Origin: Crenobacter cavernae
GTDB taxonomy: Bacteria > Pseudomonadota > Gammaproteobacteria > Burkholderiales > Chromobacteriaceae
Assembly (NCBI RefSeq): GCF_003355495.1
Contig: NZ_CP031337.1
Location: 1 to 64,000, forward strand
DNA length: 64,000 nt
Direction: 5' to 3'
Both the position numbers and the translations under genes were made by a program. Positions 19,328 to 28,987 of the stretch are shown here, in pieces. Numbering within the stretch: position 1 is the first letter of the stretch; each line of letters opens with the position of its first letter. The notes under the pieces are model-generated. The model was given only the letters and a program-made list of their open reading frames with translations. It searched no databases and had not been told where the DNA came from.

Positions 19328-19795
19328 GCGCCGTCCGGGTTCGCGCGCCGGCGAATGATCCCGACGCCCCCTGTCCCGATTTTCCCCTCTAACATCGCCA
19401 GCACGACGGCGGTGACGATCGGGCGGTTTCCTTAATCAGCGCCAGACCGTTTTGCAGTGTGTCCACGATGGAATCGGCGCGGCCCCTGATCGACCCTCGC
19501 ATTCCTTGCCGGCCACGAGGCTCACACTCGCATTTTTTCCCTTGATGCCCCGCCCCCGGCTGCATATCCGGATTGAAATTCTTCAGTCGGATTATTCCTA
19601 TCCGCAAACGTTTCTCCGGATTTACGCCCATCCAAACTCGTTATCTGGCCCAAACGATTTAAGGGAACTGGTCCTACAGCGCTGTTCTCCGGCTCACTAA
19701 TCTGATGTCGTAAATCGAATGGACCTGAGCCAAAAGCCGTTTTGCCGGCTGGTCGGCGCAGACCATCAACAACATCGAACGGCAAGGATAACGAG
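19328..19795 (+). other. 468-base intergenic region upstream of the taurine dehydrogenase genes
   Basis: No convincing gene. It probably holds the promoter and TauR sites for the downstream operon. Two short similar words, CTGGTCCTACAG near 19669 and ATGGACCTGAGC near 19720, might be activator half-sites, but the similarity is weak. Confidence 0.35.
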
Positions 19796-20194
19796 ATGGC
19801 AAATACACAAGCGACCGTGGAATTTCTGCAGGCTTTCAGCGAAGCGTGGAACCGGCACGACATCGAAGCGCTGATGGACTTCATGGCCGAGGATTGCGTC
19901 TTCCATGGCGCAGCCGGCACCGAACTCTTCGGCCGGAGCTTCGTCGGCCGCGACGCGGTGCGCGAGGGCTTCCAGCTCGCGTGGCAGACCTTCCCGGACG
20001 CCGCCTGGCTCGACGGCGAGCATTTCGTGTGCGGAGACCGCGGCGTCAGCGAATCGACCTTCTGCGGGACGAAATCCGACGGCTCGCGCATCGAGGCGCG
20101 CATGGTCGACGTGTTTACCTTCCGCAGCGGCAAGATCGCGGTGAAGAATGCCTACCGCAAGGACCGTCCGCCCGTCGCCAAGGGCGGCAACTGA
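19796..20194 (+). CDS. tauX: SnoaL/NTF2-like protein, probable taurine dehydrogenase small subunit
   Basis: A 132-residue protein with the cystatin-like NTF2/SnoaL fold: an N-terminal helix (FLQAFSEAWNRHDIEALMDF), then strands ending in FTFRSGKIAVKNAYRK. Proteins annotated as ketosteroid-isomerase-related and paired with a DadA-like FAD protein are the small subunit TauX of membrane-linked taurine dehydrogenase in taurine degraders. It lies 38 bases before the FAD subunit gene, with AAGGATAA as ribosome site. Subunit assignment rests on this pairing. Confidence 0.65.
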   Translation: MANTQATVEFLQAFSEAWNRHDIEALMDFMAEDCVFHGAAGTELFGRSFVGRDAVREGFQLAWQTFPDAAWLDGEHFVCGDRGVSESTFCGTKSDGSRIEARMVDVFTFRSGKIAVKNAYRKDRPPVAKGGN

Positions 20195-20232
20195 GTCCGG
20201 GCTCCCACCGAGCGCAAACGAGGAGTCCTGAC

Positions 20233-21672
20233 ATGGATGCCATTGCCGAAAAGCGGATCGTGACCGAAGACCACGCCACCGCACCTTCCAAGCCTTATGA
20301 CCCGGCGTACGACCCGCTGGTCGCCGCGACGCCGGGCCAGGGCCGGGATTACGCACCGACCTATTGGATCGGCACCGCCGGCGACCCGCCGCCCGACGAT
20401 GGCCCGATCACCCACGATATCGACGTCGACGTCGCGATCATCGGCTCGGGCTTCACCGGACTGACGTGCGCGATCTTCCTCGCGCAGGAGTATGGCATCA
20501 AGGCCACCGTGCTCGAGGCCAACCGCGTCAGTTGGGGTTGCAGCACCCGCAACGGAGGCCAGGCGCAATGTGCGTCGGGCCGGCTCAAGCGCTCGCAGTG
20601 GATACAGCGCTACGGCCTCGACACCGCCTTGCGCCTGCACGCCGAGGTCTGCGAAGGCATGGAGACCTTCAAGGGACTGATCAAGGACATCGACTGCGAC
20701 CCGCAGCCTGGAGGTCATCTTTATATTGCGCACCGCCCGAAGGTCATGCCGGCGCTCGAGAAAGAGGCGAAGATCCTGCGCGACGTGTTCAAGTACGACG
20801 CCCGCATCCTTGACGCCGACACCGTGAAGCGCGACTACGTCGACGACAAGGAAGCGGCCGGCGCGATGCACGAGCCGGAAGGCATCGGCATCCACGCGGG
20901 CAAGCTGGCCTTTGGCTACCTGAAGAAGGCTCGGGCGCTCGGCGCCACCGTCCATCCGTCCAGCCCGGTTCAGGGCTGGGAAACGCGCGACGGCGTCCAC
21001 TACCTCAAGACCCCCGGCGGCACGGTACGCGCGCGCGCCGTGGGCGTGGCGACCGGCGGCTACACCTCGCAAGGCCTGCATCCGCAACTGAAGAACCGCC
21101 TGCTGCCCATCCTTTCCAATTCCATCGTCACCCGCCCGCTGACCTTGGCCGAGCGCGACGCCTGCAACTTCCGCACCACGCAGGTGATCACCGACACGAG
21201 GATACTCAGGCACTACTACCGCCAGATGCCAGACGGACGCGTACAGATCGGCAGCCGCAGCGCGATCACCGGCACCGACGCCCCTCAGAAAAAATACGAA
21301 CAGAAGCTGATCGACGACCTCCACCGCAAGTTCCCTGCGCTGGAAGGCATCGAGATCGACTACTCATGGTGGGGCTGGGTCGACGTCAGCCACGACATGA
21401 TGCCGCGCATCTTCCAGCCGGACCCCAGGCAGACGATCTACTACGCGGTGGGCTACGGCGGCAACGGCGTGATGTACTCGGCGCAGGCCGGGCGCCGCCT
21501 GGCCGCGCTGATCGCCGGCAAGAGCGCGGGGCCGGAGCTGCCGATCTTCCGCTCGGCGCTCCCCTTCCCGAATGTGCGCGAGATGGTCGAATCGCAGGCG
21601 TTCGCGCCTTTCCGTCGGGTCGGACAGCGGTTCCTATACCGCTGGTATCACCTCAAGGACGAAGTCCTCTAG
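20233..21672 (+). CDS. tauY: FAD-dependent oxidoreductase, probable taurine dehydrogenase large subunit
   Basis: A 479-residue DadA/GlpO-type flavoprotein. The dinucleotide-binding motif VAIIGSGFTGLTCAIFLA starts near residue 64, followed by ATVLEANRVSWGCSTRNGGQ. The C-terminal FAD-contact stretch is YAVGYGGNGVMYSAQAGRRLA. The predicted reaction is oxidative deamination of taurine to sulfoacetaldehyde and ammonium with electrons passed to the respiratory chain. It lies between tauX and tauA and provides the link to Xsc. No taurine:pyruvate aminotransferase (Tpa) is present, so this would be the deaminating step. The FAD fold is certain; the substrate is inferred. Confidence 0.75.
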   Translation: MDAIAEKRIVTEDHATAPSKPYDPAYDPLVAATPGQGRDYAPTYWIGTAGDPPPDDGPITHDIDVDVAIIGSGFTGLTCAIFLAQEYGIKATVLEANRVSWGCSTRNGGQAQCASGRLKRSQWIQRYGLDTALRLHAEVCEGMETFKGLIKDIDCDPQPGGHLYIAHRPKVMPALEKEAKILRDVFKYDARILDADTVKRDYVDDKEAAGAMHEPEGIGIHAGKLAFGYLKKARALGATVHPSSPVQGWETRDGVHYLKTPGGTVRARAVGVATGGYTSQGLHPQLKNRLLPILSNSIVTRPLTLAERDACNFRTTQVITDTRILRHYYRQMPDGRVQIGSRSAITGTDAPQKKYEQKLIDDLHRKFPALEGIEIDYSWWGWVDVSHDMMPRIFQPDPRQTIYYAVGYGGNGVMYSAQAGRRLAALIAGKSAGPELPIFRSALPFPNVREMVESQAFAPFRRVGQRFLYRWYHLKDEVL

Positions 21673-21748
21673 TTCATCCCGCAGCGCCCAAGCGCCGCCC
21701 GCAGCACAGCAGAAACCGGCAACACAATAACTATTCAAGGAGACTCAA

Positions 21749-22777
21749 ATGAACAGCACGCGCTTTCTCAAAAAGGTTCTCACCCTGTCGGCAACACTCT
21801 CGGCGCTGGCGGCAAGCGGCCTGGCACACGCGGAACAGAAGGAAGTCACCATCGCCTACCAGCAGATCGCCGGCCCGCTGTTGACGGTGATCGCCAACGG
21901 CGCGGCGGAAAAGGCGACCGGCTACAAGATCCATTGGCGGCAGTTCGAATCGGGCGCCAAGGTGAGCACCGCGATGGCGTCCGGTGACGTGCAGGTCGGC
22001 GTGATCGGCTCCAGTCCGCTGACCGCCGCCGTCAGCCGCGGCGTGCCGCTGCAGCTGTTCTGGATCCTCGACGACATCAACGAGGCCGAGGCCATGGTCG
22101 TGCGCAACGGCTCGGGGATCAACAAGCCGGCAGACCTCAAGGGCAAGAAGCTCGGCGTGCCCTTCGTCTCCACCACCCACTTCCACACCATGTACGCGCT
22201 GAGCCTCTGGGGCATCAAGCCGAGCGACGTCGAAATCCTCAACATGCAGCCCAACCAGATCGCCGCGGCCTGGGGACGCGGCGACATCGACGCGGCCTTT
22301 GTCTGGGACCCGGCGCTCGCGCGCATCAAGCAGACCGGCAAGGTGCTCATCACCTCGGGCCAACTGTCCAAGAAGGGCAACGCCACCTTTGACGGCATGG
22401 CCGTCAGCCGCCCGTGGGCCGAAGCCAATCCGGCCTTCATGGCGAGCTTCACCAAGGTGGTCGCCGACGCGGACGCCGCCTATCGCGCCAACCCGCAGGC
22501 CTGGGGCCCGGATTCCGCCCAGGTGAAGAAGATGTCCAAGATGCTGGGCGGCGACCCCAAGGACGTGGCCAACGCCATCAAGCTCTACGCTTATCCGAGC
22601 ATCGAACAGCAGGTTTCCGCCAGTTGGCTGGGTGGCAAGAACGGCGGCGCGGTCAGGGCGCTCAAGGCGACCGCCGAATTCCTGAAGAGCCAGAAACGGA
22701 TCGACGCGCTCGCCCCGGATTACGGCGCCTTCGTCACGCCGAAATATGCGGAAGCCGCGCTGAAACTAAAACAATAA
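21749..22777 (+). CDS. tauA: Taurine ABC transporter periplasmic binding protein
   Basis: A 342-residue SsuA/TauA-type solute-binding protein with a Sec signal peptide (MNSTRFLKKVLTL..., cleavage likely after SGLAHA near residue 26). Family features include EVTIAYQQIAGP, ASGDVQVGVIGSSP and the LGVPFVSTTHFH region. It captures taurine in the periplasm for TauBC. It has AGGAG upstream and is followed by tauB after 91 bases. Confidence 0.9.
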   Translation: MNSTRFLKKVLTLSATLSALAASGLAHAEQKEVTIAYQQIAGPLLTVIANGAAEKATGYKIHWRQFESGAKVSTAMASGDVQVGVIGSSPLTAAVSRGVPLQLFWILDDINEAEAMVVRNGSGINKPADLKGKKLGVPFVSTTHFHTMYALSLWGIKPSDVEILNMQPNQIAAAWGRGDIDAAFVWDPALARIKQTGKVLITSGQLSKKGNATFDGMAVSRPWAEANPAFMASFTKVVADADAAYRANPQAWGPDSAQVKKMSKMLGGDPKDVANAIKLYAYPSIEQQVSASWLGGKNGGAVRALKATAEFLKSQKRIDALAPDYGAFVTPKYAEAALKLKQ

Positions 22778-22868
22778 GCGACGACCGTCGTAATGGACTC
22801 CCGGTCAGGACCTCGGTCTCGGCCGTGGCAAGATCCAATGGAGCAGCACCAGATCGGAGGGAACTCTC

Positions 22869-23681
22869 ATGGAAGAACTTAACGTCAGAGGTGTCAGCGT
22901 TCTCTACCCGGGCCGGCGCCCGGGGGAGCGGGTCCACGCCCTCGACAACGTCAACCTGTCCATCAAGAGCGGCGACTTCGTCGTGGCCCTGGGCGCCTCG
23001 GGTTGTGGCAAGACGACCTTGCTGAGCCTGATGGCCGGCTTCATCTCGCCGTCCGAGGGCAGCATCACCCTCGGCGGCAACAAGGTGCTCGGCCCGGGCT
23101 CCGACCGCGGCGTAGTGTTCCAGAAGCACGCGCTCCTGCCCTGGCTCAGCGTGATGGAAAACACCGAGTTCGGCCTGAAGCTGCAGGGCGTGAGAAAGGA
23201 CAAGCGGCGCGCGCTGGCAGCAAAGAACTTAGAGCTCGTCGGCCTGCAGGACTTTCACAACCACATGATCTACCAGCTATCAGGCGGCATGCAGCAGCGC
23301 GTCGGCATCGCACGGGCGCTGACCTGCAACCCGGCCATGCTGCTGATGGACGAGCCGATGGCGGCGCTCGACGCGCTAACCCGCGAAACCATCCAGGAAT
23401 TGCTGCTCGACGTGTGGCAGGAAACGCAGAAGATGTTCTTCTTCATCACGCACAGCGTCGAGGAGGCCCTGTTCCTCGCCAGCCGCCTGATCGTGATGTC
23501 GCCCCGCCCGGGGCGCATCACCCATACCTACGAGCTCGATTTCAACCGGCGGTTCCTGGAATGCCGCGACGCGAGGGCGATCAAGTCCAGCTCCGACTTC
23601 ATCAAGATGCGCGAAACCGTCCTCGGCATCATTTATGGCGACGAGCGCGCCGCGGAAGCGAAAGAGGTGTCCCATGGCTGA
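22869..23681 (+). CDS. tauB: Taurine ABC transporter ATPase
   Basis: A 270-residue ABC ATPase of the nitrate/taurine/sulfonate type. Walker A is GASGCGKTT (near residue 41), the signature is LSGGMQQRVGIARAL, Walker B is MLLMDEPMAALD, and the switch His lies in FFITHSVEEALFLASR. Its last eight bases overlap tauC. It energises uptake at the inner membrane. Confidence 0.92.
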   Translation: MEELNVRGVSVLYPGRRPGERVHALDNVNLSIKSGDFVVALGASGCGKTTLLSLMAGFISPSEGSITLGGNKVLGPGSDRGVVFQKHALLPWLSVMENTEFGLKLQGVRKDKRRALAAKNLELVGLQDFHNHMIYQLSGGMQQRVGIARALTCNPAMLLMDEPMAALDALTRETIQELLLDVWQETQKMFFFITHSVEEALFLASRLIVMSPRPGRITHTYELDFNRRFLECRDARAIKSSSDFIKMRETVLGIIYGDERAAEAKEVSHG

Positions 23682-24603
23682 TTCGAAACACGACCTGAAT
23701 GCATCCCCTCGCAGTCAACGCGGCTCCATCTCGCTGAGTGGCCACCTCGCCAAACCCCAGCCCCCCACGCCGGGTGTGCTCTCGCGGCTGTTCGCGAAGA
23801 AATCGGTCCGGCCCGGCGAGCAGTTCGGCGCGCCGGGGCAAGGCCGCAGCGGACTCATCAGCTTCGCCACGATCTCCCTGCTCTTCTCGCTCTGGGTGCT
23901 CGTCACCGCCACCGGCTGGGTGCCGCCGCTGTTCCTGCCGTCCCCACAGGCCGTGTTCGACAAGTTCATCCTGGTGTCGACCGAGGGCTTCGCCAACGCG
24001 ACGCTGTTCGAACACACCCAGACCAGTCTTTTCCGCGTGTTCGGCGCCTTCGCGCTCGCCTGCGTCACCGCGATCCCGATCGGGGTGCTGATGGGCGTGA
24101 GCCGCGTCGCGCGCGGCGTGTTCGACCCGCCGATCGAGTTCTACCGCCCGCTGCCGCCGCTCGCCTACCTGCCGATGGTCATCATCTGGTTCGGCATCGG
24201 CGAGTTCTCGAAGGTCTACCTGATCTTCCTCGCGATCTTCGCGCCGATGGCGATCTCGGCGCGCTCGGGCGTGCGCTCGGTGTCGATCGAACAGATCCAC
24301 GCCGCCTACTCGATGGGCGCGACACGCATGCAGGTCATCCGCCACGTGATCCTCAAGTCGGCGCTGCCGGAGATCTTCACCGGCATGCGCATCGGCATCG
24401 GCGTGGGCTGGACCACCCTGGTCGCCGGAGAAATGGTCGCCTCGACGCGCGGGCTCGGCTTCATGGTACTCAACGCGGCCGAGTTCCTCGCCAGCGACGT
24501 GGTGATCATGGGCGTGATCGTGATCGGCCTGTTCGCCTTTACCTTCGACCTCCTGATGCGCTACCTGGAGCGCGTGCTGGTGCCCTGGAAGGGCAAGGTC
24601 TGA
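23674..24603 (+). CDS. tauC: Taurine ABC transporter permease
   Basis: A 309-residue BPD-type permease with about six membrane segments and the EAA-like loop (AAYSMGATRMQVIRHVILKS) in the C-terminal half. The cytoplasmic N-terminus is long (about 65 residues). ATG 23674 overlaps tauB by eight bases. Downstream are 160 bases with a G/C-rich hairpin region before the aldehyde dehydrogenase gene. Confidence 0.9.
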   Translation: MADSKHDLNASPRSQRGSISLSGHLAKPQPPTPGVLSRLFAKKSVRPGEQFGAPGQGRSGLISFATISLLFSLWVLVTATGWVPPLFLPSPQAVFDKFILVSTEGFANATLFEHTQTSLFRVFGAFALACVTAIPIGVLMGVSRVARGVFDPPIEFYRPLPPLAYLPMVIIWFGIGEFSKVYLIFLAIFAPMAISARSGVRSVSIEQIHAAYSMGATRMQVIRHVILKSALPEIFTGMRIGIGVGWTTLVAGEMVASTRGLGFMVLNAAEFLASDVVIMGVIVIGLFAFTFDLLMRYLERVLVPWKGKV

Positions 24604-24763
24604 CGACCGGGGGCGGGGCTGCCGCCGCCCGCCCCTTCATCAGTTCGGACCATCCCCGCGTCGCCCCCGATTTCGAACCGCTACAGCCCCCACGGCGGTC
24701 GCCGTACAGGACGGCGCCGCTCCCTACACACGCCCGCCGCACCCCGGCCGGCAAGGAGACACC

Positions 24764-26218
24764 ATGCTGCATTTGAAACGCCCCGACCTGTTGCGTAACC
24801 AGGCCTTCGTCGCCGGCCGCTGGGTCAGCGCCCCCGAAACCATCGCCGTCACCAACCCGGCCACCGGCGAGACTTTGGCCGAGGTGCCCAAGCTCGGCGC
24901 GGCCGAGACGCGCGAGGCGGTCGCCGCCGCCAAGCAGGCGATGAAGGAATGGAAGACGCGCCCGGCCAAGGCGCGCGCCGCGGTGCTGCGCCGCTGGTAC
25001 GAACTGTTGATGGCCAACCAGGAGGATCTCGCGCAGATCCTGACCGCCGAGCAGGGCAAGCCGCTGTCCGAGTCGCGCGGCGAGATCGCCTACGGCGCGT
25101 CGTACATCGAATGGTTCGCCGAGGAGGCCAAGCGCGTGTACGGCGACACCATCCCGGCGCCGCAGGCCGACCGGCGCCTGGTGGTGATCAAGCAGCCGAT
25201 CGGCGTCGCCGCCGCGATCACGCCGTGGAACTTCCCGAACGCGATGATCACGCGCAAGGCCGCGCCGGCCTTCGCCGCCGGCTGCGCGATGGTGCTGCGC
25301 CCCGCGTCGCAGACGCCGCTGTCGGCGCTGGCGCTCGCGGTGCTGGCCGAAGAGGCCGGCATCCCGGCCGGGCTGTTTTCCGTGCTGACCGGCGGTTCTA
25401 CCGAGATCGGCGGCGAGCTGACGTCCAATCCGGATGTCGCCAAGCTGTCGTTCACCGGCTCGACCGAGGTCGGGCGGCTGCTGATGGCGCAGTGCGCCGG
25501 CACGATCAAGAAGCTGTCGCTCGAACTCGGCGGCAACGCGCCGTTCGTCGTGTTCGACGACGCCGACCTCGACGCCGCGGTAGAGGGCGCGATCGCGTCC
25601 AAGTACCGCAACGCCGGCCAGACCTGCGTGTGCGCGAACCGGCTGTACGTGCAGGCCGGCGTCTACGACGCGTTCGTCGACAAACTCGCCGCCGCGGTCG
25701 CCAAGCTGAAGGTTGGCCGAGGCGACGAGGAAGGCGTGACGCAGGGCCCGCTGATCGACGAGAAGGCGGTGCGCCAGGTCGAGGCGCACATCGCCGACGC
25801 GCTCGAGAACGGTGCGACGCTTGTTACCGGCGGCAAGCGTCACGCGCTGGGCGGCAGCTTCTTCGAACCGACCATCCTATCCGGCGTGACCGCCAAGATG
25901 AAGGTGGCGCGCGAAGAGACCTTCGGCCCGATGGCGCCAGTGTTCAAGTTCGACACCGAGGAGGAGCTGATCGCGGCCGCCAACGACACCGAGTTCGGCC
26001 TCGCGAGCTACTTCTACAGCCGCGACATCGGCCGCATCTGGCGCGTCGCCGAGGCGCTCGAATACGGCATGGTCGGCATCAACACCGGGCTGATCTCTAA
26101 CGAGGCGGCGCCGTTCGGCGGCGTGAAGCAGTCCGGTCTCGGCCGCGAGGGCTCGAAGTACGGCCTCGACGACTATCTGGAGATCAAGTACCTGTGCTTC
26201 GCCGGGCTCGACCGCTGA
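24764..26218 (+). CDS. NAD(P)-dependent aldehyde dehydrogenase (GabD-like; possible sulfoacetaldehyde dehydrogenase)
   Basis: A 484-residue aldehyde dehydrogenase of the succinate-semialdehyde type. The catalytic Glu lies in LSLELGGNAPFVVF (near residue 250) and the catalytic Cys in NAGQTCVCANRLYVQ (near 288). The closest named group by feel is GabD. In some taurine users a GabD relative, SafD, oxidises surplus sulfoacetaldehyde to sulfoacetate. Context allows that role, or processing of a semialdehyde from a GABA-like amine imported by the permease. The gene ends 21 bases before a strong terminator, so it closes the cluster. Confidence 0.85.
   Translation: MLHLKRPDLLRNQAFVAGRWVSAPETIAVTNPATGETLAEVPKLGAAETREAVAAAKQAMKEWKTRPAKARAAVLRRWYELLMANQEDLAQILTAEQGKPLSESRGEIAYGASYIEWFAEEAKRVYGDTIPAPQADRRLVVIKQPIGVAAAITPWNFPNAMITRKAAPAFAAGCAMVLRPASQTPLSALALAVLAEEAGIPAGLFSVLTGGSTEIGGELTSNPDVAKLSFTGSTEVGRLLMAQCAGTIKKLSLELGGNAPFVVFDDADLDAAVEGAIASKYRNAGQTCVCANRLYVQAGVYDAFVDKLAAAVAKLKVGRGDEEGVTQGPLIDEKAVRQVEAHIADALENGATLVTGGKRHALGGSFFEPTILSGVTAKMKVAREETFGPMAPVFKFDTEEELIAAANDTEFGLASYFYSRDIGRIWRVAEALEYGMVGINTGLISNEAAPFGGVKQSGLGREGSKYGLDDYLEIKYLCFAGLDR
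25709..25721 (+). repeat. Single copy of the GGTTGGCCGAG word
   Basis: AAGGTTGGCCGAG inside the aldehyde dehydrogenase gene, encoding part of KVGRG and not the common Leu-Ala-Glu reading of the word, so codon preference does not explain it. Confidence 0.55.
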
Positions 26219-26239
26219 GTTTCATTCGGCACTAAAAAG

Positions 26240-26269
26240 CTCGGCCAACCTTCAAAGGTTGGCCGAGCC
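26240..26269. terminator. Terminator built from two GGTTGGCCGAG words
   Basis: GCTCGGCCAACCTT (26240-26253) and AAGGTTGGCCGAGC (26256-26269) are exact complements with a two-base loop, the tightest hairpin in the window. It ends the aldehyde dehydrogenase transcript. The same word is paired after thiC. Confidence 0.8.
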
Positions 26270-26309
26270 CTCGCCTTCTTTTTGACCAACGTCTCAACGA
26301 GAGGTAGCT

Positions 26310-26684
26310 ATGAAATTCCGAAACGTGACTGTGGTTTGTTTGGCCCTGCTGACTGCGGGCATGGCCTGGGCCGGTGGTGCCCCCGTCGGCAAGACGCAGG
26401 GCGTGATGACCGACGCGCGCGGGATGTCGCTCTATACCTTCGACAAGGACGTGGCCGGCAGCGGCAAGAGCGCCTGCGGCGGCGAATGTCTTGCCATCTG
26501 GCCGCCGCTGTACGCTGAAACGAGCGCGAAGGCAGACGGCGACTTTTCCGTCATCACCCGGGACGACGGCAAGACGCAATGGGCGTACAAGGGAAAACCG
26601 CTTTACTACTTCGCGAAGGACATGACGCCGGGTGACACCCTGGGGGACAACGTAAAAAACGTCTGGCATCTGATCAGGGATTGA
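26310..26684 (+). CDS. Secreted-repeat (COG4315-type) periplasmic protein
   Basis: A 124-residue exported protein with a Sec signal peptide ending MAWA (about residue 21). It contains two copies of the short secreted repeat of unknown function: GMSLYTFDKD...CGGECLAIWPPL and KPLYYFAKDMTPGD. The conserved pair CGGEC may bind metal or form a disulfide. Function is unknown in the family. It is probably cotranscribed with the beta-propeller gene 39 bases downstream. Confidence 0.8.
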   Translation: MKFRNVTVVCLALLTAGMAWAGGAPVGKTQGVMTDARGMSLYTFDKDVAGSGKSACGGECLAIWPPLYAETSAKADGDFSVITRDDGKTQWAYKGKPLYYFAKDMTPGDTLGDNVKNVWHLIRD

Positions 26685-26723
26685 ACCGCACCAGCACTTT
26701 TCACCCGCAAAGGGAAAACATAT

Positions 26724-27698
26724 ATGCGGCAAAAAAAACGTTTCGTTCTAACCACCACCGCTCTTGTCGCAGGCCTCGCCCATGCAGCACCGGCTTTTGA
26801 CGGTCAGATCCGCAACAACACCCTCGCCGTCGATCCCGCAGAAACGCTGGCCCTCGTCGCCAAGAGCGACAGCGAGAAAGTCCACGTTTACGACCTCCGC
26901 CACGGCAAGCTGTTGCGTACCCTCGAAGGATTCATCTCGCCGCGCAACATCCTGTTTTCGCCGGATGGCAAGCATTTCTACGTATCGGACAGCACCAAGG
27001 GCGTCGTTGAAAAATGGGACAGCCCATCGCTGAAACGATCCGCGTCGATGGCCGTTGGACCGGGTGCTTTCGGTACGGCGCTGAGCCGCGATGGCTCTCG
27101 ACTCTTCGTCAACAACCAGGCCAGCAGCACCGTCACCACTTTCGACCCGAATACGCTGCAGCCGCTGTCCGTCATGACCGGATTTGCCCAGCCCAGACAG
27201 GGTATAAAACTCTCACCAGACGACAAGGCGCTGTTCGTCACCAACTTCCTTGGCGACAAAATCACGGTCATCGACCCAGCCAGCTTCAAAACGCTGGCCG
27301 AGGTCGGTGGATTCAACAAGATCCGCGCGATCTCCATTTCCCGCGACGGCAAAATGCTGTACGCCGCCAACAGTGGAACGGACACCCTTTCAGAAGTCGA
27401 CGTCGAGGCTCGACGGGTGCTGCGAAGCGTCAAGGTCGGGAGTGACCCTTACGGCGCGGCGCTGAGGCCGGATGGGAATTTCCTGTATAGCGGCAATCTG
27501 AAGGGCAACTCGATGACGATCGTTTCACTTCCCGACTTCAAGGCCACGGGTGAAATCACCGGGCTGAAAGGCCCCCGTCAGGCGATCACGTTCAGCAAGG
27601 ACAGCAGGAAAGCCTGGGTTCTCAACGAGGACTTGAGCGTGGCGGAAGTCGACCTCGATACACGGCAGGTTATCAGGACGCTTTCGGCAGGAACTTAA
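26724..27698 (+). CDS. Exported YVTN-type beta-propeller protein
   Basis: A 324-residue protein with a signal peptide (cleavage near AHA, residue 19-21) and six to seven YVTN/lactonase-like repeats, for example LRTLEGFISPRNILFSPDGK and LFVTNFLGDKITVIDPASFK. Such propellers are periplasmic and act as scaffolds or bind cofactors; no catalytic residues can be named. Its start has a purine-rich stretch AAAGGGAAAA upstream. It follows the small secreted-repeat protein, suggesting a common envelope role. Confidence 0.8.
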   Translation: MRQKKRFVLTTTALVAGLAHAAPAFDGQIRNNTLAVDPAETLALVAKSDSEKVHVYDLRHGKLLRTLEGFISPRNILFSPDGKHFYVSDSTKGVVEKWDSPSLKRSASMAVGPGAFGTALSRDGSRLFVNNQASSTVTTFDPNTLQPLSVMTGFAQPRQGIKLSPDDKALFVTNFLGDKITVIDPASFKTLAEVGGFNKIRAISISRDGKMLYAANSGTDTLSEVDVEARRVLRSVKVGSDPYGAALRPDGNFLYSGNLKGNSMTIVSLPDFKATGEITGLKGPRQAITFSKDSRKAWVLNEDLSVAEVDLDTRQVIRTLSAGT

Positions 27699-27828
27699 CC
27701 CTAGCCCACTGCCGGACGACCGCGCACACGCGAGGCATGCGTGCCTGACACGTTCTCAGAAAGCATTTGCTAGCAGAGCAGAAGATGAGCACCGATTGTG
27801 CGAACTGACTTGTTGCCATGATCTGCGA

Positions 27829-28834
27829 TCAGGTAAATGAGGCTTGGACTTGGTAGGTGACCTGCCCGGAATTTGGATGACTGGCTGCTCTGGTGTCCAG
27901 TCCCGGACGATTGGTTACGCGTTTGACGAATAGCTCGGGCCGTTTTTTTCGCCAATCCTTCATCGCTTGAAGCGGCGTTCGGTGCTGCAGCGCCAGCTGC
28001 GGCAGATGCTGGTTGTAGAGCCACACATACCGTTCCAGGGTCTGCGCCAAGTCCTCACCGGAGTGGAAATGATGCGTGGCCAGTACCTCGGCAATGCGGC
28101 CGTTGAAACGCTCGACCATGCCGTTGGTTTGCGGGTGACGCGGCTTGGTCAGCCGGTGCTCGATGTTCAGCGCCGCACACAGCCGGTCGAACTCGTGCTC
28201 GCCGCTGGCTTGTTTCTGCTGGTTGAACAGCCGGTCGGTGAACTCGCTGCCGTTTGAACGGTGCCGCCTTGGCCAGCGCCGCCAGGAAGGCTTTCGCCGC
28301 CGTCGCGGTCTTGTGCGGCTTGATCTGGACGAACACCCAGCGGGTGGCCCGATCAATGGCGACGAACAGATAACGGCGCGCCGTTTCGTCGGGCATCTGC
28401 GGCAGGTATTTGACATCGACGTGGACGAAACCCGGCGCGTAGTCCTTGAACGGCTGGCTGCGCGGGGAAGGCGTAGCCGGTTCGAGATCGCGCAGCTTGC
28501 CGACGCCGTGTCGCGCCAGACAGCGGCCGAGGCCGGCGCGGGACACGGCGGGATTGAGAAACTCGCGCACGACCACCAGCAAGTCATCCAGCCCCAGCTT
28601 GAGCAGTTTGCGCAGTTCGACCGCGATCCGCTCCTGGGCCGGCGTCAGCGTGGTTTGCAGCCGGTGGGCGGTATGCGAGCGGTCTTCGACCGACTGGCGG
28701 CGGCGCCATTTGGCGATGGTCGAGACACTGACGTTGTAACGGGCGGCCAGTTCGACGTTGGTGCCGGTGGCGGCCTGGATCTCGGCGCGAATGGCCGGGG
28801 TGGTGCGGGCTTGTTTATGGAGTCGGACGGTCAT
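27829..28834 (-). pseudogene. IS481-family transposase, disabled by internal deletion
   Basis: Two frames on the minus strand make up one DDE transposase. The first (28834 down to about 28255) has an N-terminal HTH (NVELAARYNVSVSTIAKW) and catalytic stretch FVHVDVKYLP. The second resumes with NGSEFTDRLF and contains NGMVERFNGR with the catalytic Glu. At the junction AAPFK is followed directly by NGSEF in another frame. The usual strand before it, ending in LTD, is missing, so the second catalytic Asp is lost along with the frame. I could not define the terminal inverted repeats. Confidence 0.85.
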
Positions 28835-28987
28835 GATTGGGACGCTCGAAGGGCAGCCAGCAGCTTAACCATCCCTTCGCGGGCGGTGGCAATTTTCCCG
28901 CTGCGCGGGCTGAGATAATCATCCGAGATGCGACATGGCTGGCGGCCGTCAAGAAGTACCTGGGCCTATGAGCGTCTGTACGCCTGG

